Shown here piece after piece: positions 7,136 through 13,959 of a DNA stretch of 13,959 bases. Source of the stretch: Proteobacteria bacterium UBA7447 (GTDB lineage Bacteria > Pseudomonadota > Gammaproteobacteria > Arenicellales > UBA868). The stretch is from assembly GCA_002477475.1 (NCBI GenBank), contig DLPX01000062.1:1-13959 (forward strand), in the 5' to 3' direction. The notes beneath the pieces are model-generated. The model worked only from the letters and a program-made list of their open reading frames with translations, did no database searches and was not told the DNA's origin. Every line of letters begins with the position of its first letter. The stretch's first letter is position 1. Both the position numbers and the translations under genes were made by a program.

Positions 7136-9196
7136 TCACGCGGGTCGGATCCAGATTCTTGTGTCATGAAAAGCCGCACCACCGACCGGGGCGACCGGGT
7201 CTGCCCCGGTCAGAGCGTTGATGCCTTTGCCCCCGGCGAATGCACGGTTTGGCCAGATACTCTCGACGATCACTACACCGCGCTGCGCGGTTTCAACGAC
7301 TTCTGCCGCAATGGGAATTTCCCCGCGAAGATTGCCCAGCCGGATGGTGTCGCCGTTGTTGATCTTTAGGTCACGGGCATCATCCGGATGCAGCATGGCG
7401 CTCGGCCGCTTGTGGCGCCGACTGGACGTTGGGGTTTCGGTAAACGTTGAATTCAGGTAATGGCGTGCAGGTGCGGTGACCAGGCGGTAAGGCATTTCGC
7501 TGTTCGCCGTCTCAATAACGTCCCAGTGATCTGGCAGGGTAGGCATGACAGCCCCGGCCGGGCCAAAACCGTGTGGCAGAAGAGCATCCCAGTCAGGTGA
7601 GAAGTGAAACCGCCCGTCGGCGTGGCCGAAGCCTTCGAGATAGTGCGCCTCCCGGAAGTCGGGTTGGCAATCGATCCAGTGCTGCTGTTCGAGATCGGTA
7701 AGTTGACCCCAGCCTGAGTCCTTGAGTGTTCGGTCAATGATTTCTCGAGCAGTCAACTCAAAGCCTGGATGTTGGGCGCCAAGTCGTTTTGCCAGTGCAC
7801 AGATGACTTCATGATTTGAGCGGCAGCCCTCGGGCGGATTAACGATCTTGGGGCCGAGCGTAATGTGTTGATGGCCTCCTGCCTGGTAGACGTCATCGTG
7901 CTCAAGGAACATGGTGGCGGGCAGTATGATGTCTGCCATCTCGGCGGTTTCGGTCATGAACTGTTCATGTACGCAGACAAAGAGATCCTTGCGCGCAAAA
8001 CCCTCATGCACCCGGTTGAGATCCGGCGCCACCGACATGGGATTGGTATTCTGAATAAAGAGCGCGGTAACGGGCGGACCGTCTTTGATGTCCTGCTTGT
8101 CTCCGGTCAGGATAGCCCCAATGCGGGATTGATCCAGCACCCGCACATCTGGGTCAATATGGTCCAGACCCTCCAGCAGCGTCTTATCCCAGTGGTAGAT
8201 GCCCCCATTGCTGTGAAAAGCCCCGCCTCCCTCGTGACGCCAACTGCCAGTCACGGCGGCGATAGAAAGCGCCGCGTGCATGCTGGCGGCGCCGTTGCGC
8301 TGCCGGGTAAAACCATAGCCAAGGCGAAAAAAAGTCTTGGGAGTCTCGCCAATCATTCCAGCCAGGGTTTCAATCTGGCTGACCGGCACACCGCTAATGT
8401 GTTCTGCCCACGCGGGATCGCGAGATTGCAGATGGGCCTCAAGGGCATCGGGACAGTCCGTATATGCCTCGAGATATTCCCGATCGGCCTTGTTGTCACG
8501 AAACAGCACATGCATCAGCGCGCAGGCGAGCGCGCCGTCGGTTCCCGGCTGAACACAAAGGAAAAGATCAGCCTGCTTGGCCGTGGCATTGTTGTAGGTA
8601 TCAATAACAACAATCTTGGCGCCGCGCTCACGACGTGCCTTCAGTGCATGGGTCATGACATTGATCTGGGTACTTGCGGCGTTGGTGCCCCAGATGATGA
8701 CGAGATCCGACTTGCCCATTTCCCGTGGGTCCACGCCGGTGAGGCGTCCGGTTCCGGCCAGGAAGCCATTCCAGGCCATGTTGACGCAGATCGTCGAGTG
8801 AAAGCCTGAATATTTTTTGACGTGACGAAGACGGTTGATCCCGTCACGCATTACCAGTCCCATGGTGCCGGCATACTGGTAGGGCCAGACAGCCTCGCTG
8901 CCGTCGCGCTGCTCAGCTTCGCGCAGTCGCTCGGCGACCTCATCCAGGGCATCCTCCCAACTGATCGGCGAGAACTGGCCACTGCCTTTTTCGCCGGTGC
9001 GTTTCAGCGGCTGGGTCAGGCGGTCTGGATGATGGATTCGTTCGCTGTAGCGGGCAACCTTGCTGCAGATGACGCCGGCCGTATAGGTCTGTTCTGAGGC
9101 GCCTCGGACCTTGCCGATGGTGTTGTCATCGAGTTTTTCAACTTCCAATGCACAGGTGGAAGGGCAGTCATGCGGGCAAGCGCTGTAGTGGGTCAT
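7136..9196 (-). CDS. Stand-alone molybdopterin oxidoreductase (DMSO reductase / MopB superfamily)
   Basis: This 686-residue predicted redox or hydroxyl-transfer enzyme carries a bis-pyranopterin Mo or W cofactor. Cysteines C7, C11, C15 and C44 (Cx3Cx3Cx28C) form an N-terminal 4Fe-4S site. Cofactor motifs include WGTNAASTQ (169-177), WRHEGGGAFHSNGG (319-332), QNTNPMS (382-388) and the TETAEMADIILPATM stretch (415-429). The C-terminal dinucleotide-binding domain runs from about 570 (PYRLVTAPARHYLNSTF) to the end. There is no Tat leader, so it is expected to be cytoplasmic. No partner ferredoxin-like or membrane-anchor subunit lies nearby, so the electron partner is unknown. The Mo ligand is uncertain; C137 in STICVNMAWN is one candidate. 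Its ATG overlaps the amidase stop (ATGA), making it the third gene of an operon with the hydratase and amidase. Close relatives are mostly uncharacterised, so nitrate, formate or biotin sulfoxide chemistry should not be assumed. Confidence 0.9.
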   Translation of the reverse strand: MTHYSACPHDCPSTCALEVEKLDDNTIGKVRGASEQTYTAGVICSKVARYSERIHHPDRLTQPLKRTGEKGSGQFSPISWEDALDEVAERLREAEQRDGSEAVWPYQYAGTMGLVMRDGINRLRHVKKYSGFHSTICVNMAWNGFLAGTGRLTGVDPREMGKSDLVIIWGTNAASTQINVMTHALKARRERGAKIVVIDTYNNATAKQADLFLCVQPGTDGALACALMHVLFRDNKADREYLEAYTDCPDALEAHLQSRDPAWAEHISGVPVSQIETLAGMIGETPKTFFRLGYGFTRQRNGAASMHAALSIAAVTGSWRHEGGGAFHSNGGIYHWDKTLLEGLDHIDPDVRVLDQSRIGAILTGDKQDIKDGPPVTALFIQNTNPMSVAPDLNRVHEGFARKDLFVCVHEQFMTETAEMADIILPATMFLEHDDVYQAGGHQHITLGPKIVNPPEGCRSNHEVICALAKRLGAQHPGFELTAREIIDRTLKDSGWGQLTDLEQQHWIDCQPDFREAHYLEGFGHADGRFHFSPDWDALLPHGFGPAGAVMPTLPDHWDVIETANSEMPYRLVTAPARHYLNSTFTETPTSSRRHKRPSAMLHPDDARDLKINNGDTIRLGNLRGEIPIAAEVVETAQRGVVIVESIWPNRAFAGGKGINALTGADPVAPVGGAAFHDTRIWIRPA

Positions 9197-10602
9197 GAGT
9201 CAGGGGCTCGAGGATCAATGGGCAATGCGCCAGATAACCTTAGCAGATTCTCAAGGGCGCTGGCAGCCGCGAGCAATCTTGCTTCTTCGCGAACGGGCGC
9301 TGCAATCTGTAAACCCACTGGCAACCCGCTTTGGGTAAATCCGCAGGGGACCGACAGCGCCGGAGCGCCAAGGACGGTAAAGGCGTATGCAATCGAACAC
9401 CACTCGATGTAATTCGAAAATTCATGATCGCCAACCCGTTGAACAAAGCGCTGCTCGACCGGGTAGGGCGGCACAACGGTCGCGGGCGTCAAAATCAGAT
9501 CGAAATCAGAAAAGAACGTGTTTGCCCGCCTGTAGATTGCTGATCTTTCCACCATCGCATTCATGATGTCCTGGCCTGTGAGGGCGAGCCCCTTTTCTAC
9601 ATTCCAGACAATTTCCGGTTTGAAGGTGTCACGGTTCGCCTCGAGTTCAGGGCCAAGAGAAGTCGCAAAGGAAAGCGCGCGATGGACCTGGAAAACATCC
9701 TGCAAACCTGAAAAATCGGGCTGCGCTTTCTCAACGTGGGCGCCGAGCTCTTCAAACCGCAAAGCCGCCCGCTCACAAATTTCGGCGACTTCAGGATCGA
9801 CCGGGGTGACGCCAAGGTCCGGCGAAAACGCGATCCGGGGAGCCACATGCTCGCGGATCGCAGCCTCTTCGAATGACTCGGCGGGGTTGTCAAGGGACAT
9901 CGGATCCCGACTGTCATAGCCTGCCATGACATCCAATAGCATGGCCGCGTCATTGACGTTGCGCGCCATGGGCCCTTCCATGCTCAGACGATTGAATGCG
10001 GTCTCGCCTGGGTCTGATGCGATGCGGCCCTGACTGGGACGCAGCCCCACAATCGAACAGAAACTCGCCGGGTTGCGCAGCGAGCCACCAAGATCAGATC
10101 CGGTGGCTAGCCACGCCATCCCGGTCGCGAGTGCGACGGCTGAGCCTCCCGAGGATCCTGCCGCCGAAAGCGCGGTGTTCCAGGGGTTCCGGGTAAATCC
10201 GAAGACATCATTGAAGGTATTGGCCCCCGCGCCAAATTCGGGTGTGTTGGATTTTGCATAGACAATGCCCCCGGCTGCCTCGATGCGCTCGACAAGGAGA
10301 TCAGAAACCTCGGGGATGTGATCGCGGTATGCCATGGAACCGAATGTGGTGCGCACGCCGCTGACTGGCAAAAGGTCCTTGATGGCCACAGGGATGCCGG
10401 CAAGCGGCAGACCGGAAAGATCCCTTTCGCGGGCACGTTGTCGAGCCCGCTCAAAACAAAGTGTTGGCAAGGCATTGACGGCGCCATCCACTTCACTGAT
10501 GCGGTGCTCTAGCGCATCGAGAAGCTCGAGCGGGCCGACTTGCCGGTCCTTGAGGAGATCCCGCACCGAACGTGCGGAAAGACGGATGAGGTCCATCGTC
10601 AT
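9193..10602 (-). CDS. Amidase signature family hydrolase
   Basis: A 469-residue amidase that hydrolyses carboxylic amides (or similar C-N bonds) to acid and amine through a Ser-cisSer-Lys triad. The triad is intact: K75 (PVAIKDLLPVSG), S150 in GSSGGSA (149-155) and S174 in GSDLGGSLRNPA (168-179). Length is normal for the family (about 450-500). There is no signal peptide, so it is cytoplasmic. It overlaps the hydratase stop at its start (ATGA) and the oxidoreductase start at its end (ATGA), which argues for translational coupling and a shared pathway. A second ATG lies two codons in, and AGG upstream suits the first ATG better. This family spans indoleacetamide, allophanate, aryl-acylamide and Glu-tRNA amidotransferase activities. 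Absence of gatB/gatC neighbours and the catabolic context argue against GatA. The natural substrate cannot be read from the sequence. Confidence 0.93.
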   Translation of the reverse strand: MTMDLIRLSARSVRDLLKDRQVGPLELLDALEHRISEVDGAVNALPTLCFERARQRARERDLSGLPLAGIPVAIKDLLPVSGVRTTFGSMAYRDHIPEVSDLLVERIEAAGGIVYAKSNTPEFGAGANTFNDVFGFTRNPWNTALSAAGSSGGSAVALATGMAWLATGSDLGGSLRNPASFCSIVGLRPSQGRIASDPGETAFNRLSMEGPMARNVNDAAMLLDVMAGYDSRDPMSLDNPAESFEEAAIREHVAPRIAFSPDLGVTPVDPEVAEICERAALRFEELGAHVEKAQPDFSGLQDVFQVHRALSFATSLGPELEANRDTFKPEIVWNVEKGLALTGQDIMNAMVERSAIYRRANTFFSDFDLILTPATVVPPYPVEQRFVQRVGDHEFSNYIEWCSIAYAFTVLGAPALSVPCGFTQSGLPVGLQIAAPVREEARLLAAASALENLLRLSGALPIDPRAPDS

Positions 10603-11387
10603 AGCGGCTTTACCTGTAATTCCACTACTGCGGGAAGATCATAGTGAGCCACAATTGTTTCTCCCGGGGCACTGTCGTAAATATCCGTCATCACGCCTGT
10701 AGTGACGATCTCACCTGCTGCCAGAGTCGTCCCCATGGCGTTGAGGTGATTGGCAAGCCAGGCGACGACGCCAAAAGGTCCGCCGTCCACATTGCTGGCA
10801 ACTCCCTCACGCACGGTGATTCCGTTTGCGGTCAGCGTCACCGCGGTTTGTTCAATACTGTCGGCAGACCAGTTTTCGACCGGATTGCCCAGTACCAGAT
10901 GGCGATGCACGCCGTTATCGGCGATCGCGCTCAAAAAGCCCATCAGTGGCCAGCTCGAAAACCGGCTTTCCACAACTTCCACCGAGGGCATTACAGCTTC
11001 AATGTGGTCGATGACATCTGCTCGTTGCCAGTTTTTCGAAGGGGCGAGATCCTTACCGATGCGTACCGCGATCTCTGGCTCGATGCCGATCATGTGGAGC
11101 GTTCCGGCATCAATGGTCGCGGGTGAAGCCGAAAGCTCTTTTTCAAAACACCGGCCGCTGAACGGAGAGTCGAGCGCAAGCATTTGCCGTGCTGTAGCGT
11201 TGGTACAGCCTACCTTGTAACCCACGGGTCTGCCGGAATGAATGCTTAACAAAGATACAAGTTCTGCCTGCGCGGCATAGGCCTGAGCTTTATCGGCGGG
11301 CAGGGCGCTTTTGGGAAGAGCCGTCAGAGCCTTTCCGGGCTTTCGTGCCTGAAGCAGCAGCTGGGCCGTGGCGCTTTTGTCGGACAT
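10599..11387 (-). CDS. 2-keto-4-pentenoate hydratase / oxalocrotonate decarboxylase family protein (MhpD-like)
   Basis: A 262-residue enzyme of the MhpD / fumarylacetoacetate hydrolase-like fold. Characterised relatives hydrate 2-oxopent-4-enoate or decarboxylate 4-oxalocrotonate in meta-cleavage pathways, using a divalent metal. The sequence shows GYKVG (K58), the metal-binding pair E103 and E105 in GIEPEIAVRI (101-110), and a third glutamate E137 in PSVEVVESR, all at the positions expected from E. coli MhpD. The C-terminal half contains GGPFGVVAWLANHL and the glycine-rich turn GEIVTTGVM. It is the first gene of a leftward operon with the amidase and molybdopterin oxidoreductase; its stop overlaps the amidase ATG. 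The ATG at 11387 lies inside a 13-base palindrome and has no strong Shine-Dalgarno site. No ring-cleaving dioxygenase, aldolase or aldehyde dehydrogenase of a classical meta pathway is in view, so its substrate is probably a different unsaturated 2-oxo acid. Confidence 0.9.
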   Translation of the reverse strand: MSDKSATAQLLLQARKPGKALTALPKSALPADKAQAYAAQAELVSLLSIHSGRPVGYKVGCTNATARQMLALDSPFSGRCFEKELSASPATIDAGTLHMIGIEPEIAVRIGKDLAPSKNWQRADVIDHIEAVMPSVEVVESRFSSWPLMGFLSAIADNGVHRHLVLGNPVENWSADSIEQTAVTLTANGITVREGVASNVDGGPFGVVAWLANHLNAMGTTLAAGEIVTTGVMTDIYDSAPGETIVAHYDLPAVVELQVKPL

Positions 11388-11398
11388 CAGAATCTGAT
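11386..11398. promoter_or_regulatory. Palindrome over the hydratase start codon, candidate operator
   Basis: ATCAGA-A-TCTGAT is a perfect 6+6 inverted repeat with a single central base. It overlaps the first bases of the hydratase start codon. The position would suit an operator or a small hairpin limiting translation. No second copy was seen by eye. Confidence 0.3.
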
Positions 11399-11413
11399 TC
11401 CATGTTTACCGGT

Positions 11414-11468
11414 GCCCGACAAGTCTATCCGAGTCACAGTGTAATGAGACCCGTCGGGCGTGATTTTT
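11414..11468. promoter_or_regulatory. Extended dyad in the divergent intergenic region
   Basis: GCCCGAC (11414-11420) and GTCGGGC (11453-11459) are perfect 7-bp arms. Inside them, after a 2-by-2 mismatch, GTCT (11423-11426) pairs with AGAC (11447-11450). ATTTTT follows on the plus strand (11463-11468). It can be read as a hairpin in either leader RNA, as a rho-independent terminator on the plus strand, or as a regulator site shared by the divergent units. No plus-strand gene ends here, so a simple end-of-gene terminator is unlikely. Confidence 0.4.
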
Positions 11469-11531
11469 CTGGAATCTATGGCGTCTGCCCGATATGATTG
11501 CGCGCTCTGGTTTTTTCGCTGTACTTTAACT

Positions 11532-12689
11532 ATGCCTGTTGAATCACATCTTTTTAGCCCACTAAAGATCCGCGACCTCACCCTCGAGAACCGGTTGGTT
11601 ATCTCGCCGATGTGTCAGTACAGCGCCGGCGACGGCATCGCCAATGACTGGCATATAGTGCACCTTGGAAAGTTTGCACAGGGCGGTGCCGGAGTGGTCT
11701 TTACAGAAGCCGCAGCAGTGCAGCGCAGAGGCCGCATTACCCACGGAGATCTCGGGATCTGGTCGGATGCACATGCCCAGGCGTTGTCGGGTATTACCGG
11801 TTTTATCCGAAGTATGGGCTCTGCGTCAGCGATACAGCTTGCCCATGCGGGAAGAAAGGCCGCCATGCAGCGGCCCTGGCATGGGAACGGCCCGCTTGAT
11901 GACAGCGACCGGCGACGTGGCGAAGAGCCCTGGCAGGTGATCGCACCTTCGGCAGAACCCGTGGGCGAGGGTTGGCTGCTTCCGGCTGAAATGACCTCTG
12001 CTGAGATCACTCAGGTTGTGGAGGATTTTGCAGCGGCTGCCAGGCGTTCCGATCAAGCCGGATTCGATATTGCGGAAGTCCATGCGGCGCATGGCTATCT
12101 TGCGGCGAGCTTCTTGTCGCCGGTGAGCAATCATCGAGCCGATGGGTATGGGGGCGATCGCTCGGGACGTTCGAGAATGCTGCTTGAGACGGTTGAGGCG
12201 GTCAGGGAAGCATGGCCGGAAGGCAAACCGCTTTTTGTTCGCGTGTCCGCGGTTGACGGGGCGCCTAAGGGCTGGTCACTCGAGGATACTGTTGCGCTTG
12301 CCAAAGATCTGAAGGGCTTGGGTGTGGATGTGATCGATTGCTCCTCGGGCGGCATCCTCGGTTCCGCAACGGCGGCAAAAGGACCACCACCACAGCCTGG
12401 CTTTCAGGTGCCTTACGCTCGAAAAGTAAAAGAGGAAGCTGGGCTCAGGACTCAGGCGGTCGGATTGGTATTGACGGCTGAACAAGCCGAGGCGATCGTT
12501 GCCAAAGGGCAGGCCGATCTTGTCGCGATTGGCCGGGAGGCGTTGCTGGACCCCAACTGGCCGCTGAATGCGGCGCTCTCGCTGGAAGCAGACCCGGAAT
12601 GGAATCAGTGGCCTAAGCAGTACGGCTGGTGGCTTTCTCGACGCGCCAAGGTCCTGGAGGCGTTGGCGCAGGCGTCAGGTGATGCTTAA
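11532..12689 (+). CDS. NADH:flavin oxidoreductase, class III old yellow enzyme (YqjM/XenA-like)
   Basis: A 385-residue FMN-dependent ene-reductase of TIM-barrel fold that reduces activated C=C bonds (enones, nitro-olefins, maleimides) with NAD(P)H. Numbering from the chosen start, it shows the class III cysteine C28 in SPMCQYSA (25-32), QLAHAGRKA (102-110), the substrate-binding histidine pair H184/H187 in HAAHGYL (184-190), the family segment SPVSNHRADGYGGD (196-209) and a flavin-binding C-terminus (VGLVLTAEQAEAIV, LVAIGREALLDPNWP). The ending WPKQYGWW resembles XenA-type enzymes. An in-frame GTG at 11460 would add 24 residues with no family similarity, so ATG 11532 is preferred, giving the usual MxxxSHLFSPL start. 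No clear Shine-Dalgarno site precedes it. The gene is divergent from the hydratase operon and 54 bases before the amidinotransferase gene, with no terminator between them. Confidence 0.93.
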   Translation: MPVESHLFSPLKIRDLTLENRLVISPMCQYSAGDGIANDWHIVHLGKFAQGGAGVVFTEAAAVQRRGRITHGDLGIWSDAHAQALSGITGFIRSMGSASAIQLAHAGRKAAMQRPWHGNGPLDDSDRRRGEEPWQVIAPSAEPVGEGWLLPAEMTSAEITQVVEDFAAAARRSDQAGFDIAEVHAAHGYLAASFLSPVSNHRADGYGGDRSGRSRMLLETVEAVREAWPEGKPLFVRVSAVDGAPKGWSLEDTVALAKDLKGLGVDVIDCSSGGILGSATAAKGPPPQPGFQVPYARKVKEEAGLRTQAVGLVLTAEQAEAIVAKGQADLVAIGREALLDPNWPLNAALSLEADPEWNQWPKQYGWWLSRRAKVLEALAQASGDA

Positions 12690-12731
12690 GGATGTTTTCT
12701 GGCCAGGTTTTGAATTGAACAAAATGCACAC

Positions 12732-12737
12732 GGAGAG
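12732..12737 (+). promoter_or_regulatory. Ribosome binding site of the amidinotransferase gene
   Basis: GGAGAG six bases before the ATG at 12744 gives a strong, well-spaced site and fixes the start. Confidence 0.75.
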
Positions 12738-12743
12738 ATAGAA

Positions 12744-13877
12744 ATGCAGTCCACGGTTGTGAGTTCATGGAATGACTTTGATCCACTGAGGCATGCCATT
12801 GTGGGGCGTGCGGATTTTACTTGTATTCCGCCTTCGGAGCCCGCTACGGAAGCCAAGGTACCTGAAGACAGTGACATGCGGGGCATGTGGGGTCCGCGTC
12901 CCCTGGCCACCGTGGAACGGGCGAACGCCCAGTTGGATAACCTGGTGAACTTGCTCAAAAGCCGAGGCGTTCGGGTTGATCGACCGGAACCGATTCAATG
13001 GAATCAGGCGGTGATTACGCCCGACTTTACGACCGGATCCATGTTTGGTTGTATGCCGCCGCGCGATGTTCTGTTAACGGTGGGAAAAGAAATCCTCAGC
13101 GCTCCGATGTCTTTTCGCTGTCGCTACTGGGAGTTTCTCGCGTATCACACCCTCATGCAGCGTTACTTTGATGAGGATCCGGGCTTCCGGTGGGAGCAGG
13201 CGCCGCGGCCACGACTTGCCGACGATTCCTATCAAGCGGGCTACTTTGACGAGATTACGATCGAGGAGCGGCTTAAGCGTACTGCCGCGCTGGATTTTGT
13301 TACCACGGAACACGAGCCCCTTTTTGATGCTGCGGACATTTTGCGCATCGGCAAGGACTTGTTTTGTCAGCACGGTCTGACGACCAATCGCCGCGGCATG
13401 GAGTGGCTGCAGCGGCATTTTCCGGATCATCGGGTGCATTCGGTGAACTTTCCCGGTGACCCCTACCCGATTCATATTGATGCGACGTTTGTTCCGTTGC
13501 GGCCCGGCCTCATCATGAACAATCCCAATCGAAAACTGCCCGATGAGCAGCGGGAGATCTTCAAGGCGAATGACTGGGAGATTGTTGATGCCGCACAGCC
13601 CTCCAACGATGCACCGCCGCCGCTGTGTTATTCAAGTGTCTGGTTGTCGATGAATGTGCTGATCCTCGATCACAAGACAGTTATCGTGGAGGAAAGCGAG
13701 CATCAGCAGGCGGAGCAGCTGGACGGACTGGGGTTTGAGGTCTTGCCGTTGGCTTTCAGGGATGCCTATCCCTTTGGTGGTGGACTGCACTGCGCAACGG
13801 CAGACGTATTGCGGGAAGGAACCTGCGATGATTACTTCAGCCAGCAGGTGGCGGCACACGAATCTGAACATATTTGA
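12744..13877 (+). CDS. Arginine:glycine amidinotransferase-type enzyme (AGAT/StrB/SxtG family)
   Basis: A 377-residue amidinotransferase of the guanidino-group-modifying superfamily. Family members move the amidino group of L-arginine to an amine (glycine in vertebrate AGAT, scyllo-inosamine phosphate in StrB, toxin precursors in CyrA and SxtG), releasing ornithine. The sequence aligns by eye with human AGAT through FDAADILRIGKDLF (194-207), YPIHIDATF (241-249), PGLIMNNPNR (254-263), SSVWLSMNVLILD (297-309) and GGGLHCATADVLREG (345-359). The catalytic set D195, H244, D246 and C350 is present, matching human D254, H303, D305 and C407. PPRDVLLTVGKEILSAPMSFR (105-125) corresponds to the arginine-binding segment of the family. 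It lacks a leader peptide and is cytoplasmic. The strong ribosome binding site and short gap suggest co-transcription with the OYE gene. The amine acceptor is unknown: no guanidinoacetate methyltransferase or NRPS/PKS gene is in view. Confidence 0.92.
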   Translation: MQSTVVSSWNDFDPLRHAIVGRADFTCIPPSEPATEAKVPEDSDMRGMWGPRPLATVERANAQLDNLVNLLKSRGVRVDRPEPIQWNQAVITPDFTTGSMFGCMPPRDVLLTVGKEILSAPMSFRCRYWEFLAYHTLMQRYFDEDPGFRWEQAPRPRLADDSYQAGYFDEITIEERLKRTAALDFVTTEHEPLFDAADILRIGKDLFCQHGLTTNRRGMEWLQRHFPDHRVHSVNFPGDPYPIHIDATFVPLRPGLIMNNPNRKLPDEQREIFKANDWEIVDAAQPSNDAPPPLCYSSVWLSMNVLILDHKTVIVEESEHQQAEQLDGLGFEVLPLAFRDAYPFGGGLHCATADVLREGTCDDYFSQQVAAHESEHI

Positions 13878-13883
13878 TTCTGC

Positions 13884-13959
13884 TCAACCTCCCGCGCCCG
13901 GTTTTTGAAGCATCGTAATGGACCGGCCGGCTACAGCGGCCAGCACAAGAACGCCCCCC
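13884..13959 (-). CDS. Possible C-terminal end of a membrane protein (partial, runs off the window)
   Basis: On the minus strand one frame entering from the right edge reads 24 codons without a stop. It begins hydrophobic (GVLVLAAVAG), continues RSITMLQKPGAGG and ends at TGA (13886-13884). A hydrophobic helix followed by a short basic tail is typical of the end of a transporter or other integral membrane protein. It would converge on the amidinotransferase gene with seven bases between stops. Only 75 bases are visible, so this could be chance. Confidence 0.35.
   Translation of the reverse strand, partial: GGVLVLAAVAGRSITMLQKPGAGG

Noticed and set aside
7865..8809. A 314-codon open frame on the plus strand
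   Set aside because: It lies wholly antisense to the molybdopterin oxidoreductase gene and shows no family motif, so it is a codon-bias shadow.
11460..11531. An N-terminal extension of the OYE from GTG 11460
   Set aside because: The 24 extra residues have no family counterpart, run through the dyad arm, and would precede the standard class III start at 11532.
11387..11581. A 64-codon minus-strand frame ending as TGATG on the hydratase start
   Set aside because: The overlap looks operon-like, but the frame is antisense to the OYE N-terminus, has low-complexity polar content and no recognisable domain.
1..13959. Defence, mobile-element or CRISPR content
   Set aside because: No repeat-spacer array, transposase, integrase, recombinase or known defence domain was seen. 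All complete genes are metabolic or envelope genes of even composition.

Overview
The window is a dense bacterial chromosome segment. It holds ten complete protein genes plus a probable gene tail at the right edge, on both strands. No gap exceeds about 150 bases, and I see no tRNA, rRNA, CRISPR array, insertion sequence or integrase. Base composition is moderately GC-rich and even. The Cfa, LemA/DUF2207, xenobiotic-reductase-like OYE and DMSP-lyase-like cupin proteins would fit a marine or aquatic gammaproteobacterium. That placement is an inference from protein flavour only, because no taxonomic marker is present.

Left region (1-4560, plus strand): a LOG-family nucleotide phosphoribohydrolase is followed by a possible terminator hairpin. 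Next comes a two-gene unit: a cupin with the metal-ligand spacing of DMSP lyases, then, 22 bases later, a class II aldolase fused to a short-chain dehydrogenase. Then comes cfa (cyclopropane fatty acid synthase). The gap before cfa carries a 9-bp-period AT-rich repeat, which holds both a perfect TATAAT and a methionine-rich mini-ORF.

Middle region (4578-7024, minus strand): lemA and a DUF2207 membrane protein overlap as TGATG. They form a known type of envelope-protein pair, and the DUF2207 protein ends in an 11-glycine run. This unit converges on cfa with only 17 bases between the stop codons.

Right region (7136-13877): a divergent pair of transcription units. Leftward run a MhpD-fold hydratase/decarboxylase, an amidase-signature hydrolase and a stand-alone cytoplasmic molybdopterin oxidoreductase, joined by two ATGA overlaps. 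Rightward run a class III old-yellow-enzyme reductase and a complete arginine:glycine amidinotransferase-type enzyme. The 144-base intergenic region between the units contains a strong extended dyad (11414-11459) and a 13-base palindrome over the hydratase start codon. The five genes look like one undescribed metabolic module for a nitrogenous, probably unsaturated or cyclic compound. The chemistry is conjectural. A short hydrophobic reading frame entering from the right edge on the minus strand may be the end of a membrane protein, perhaps a transporter.
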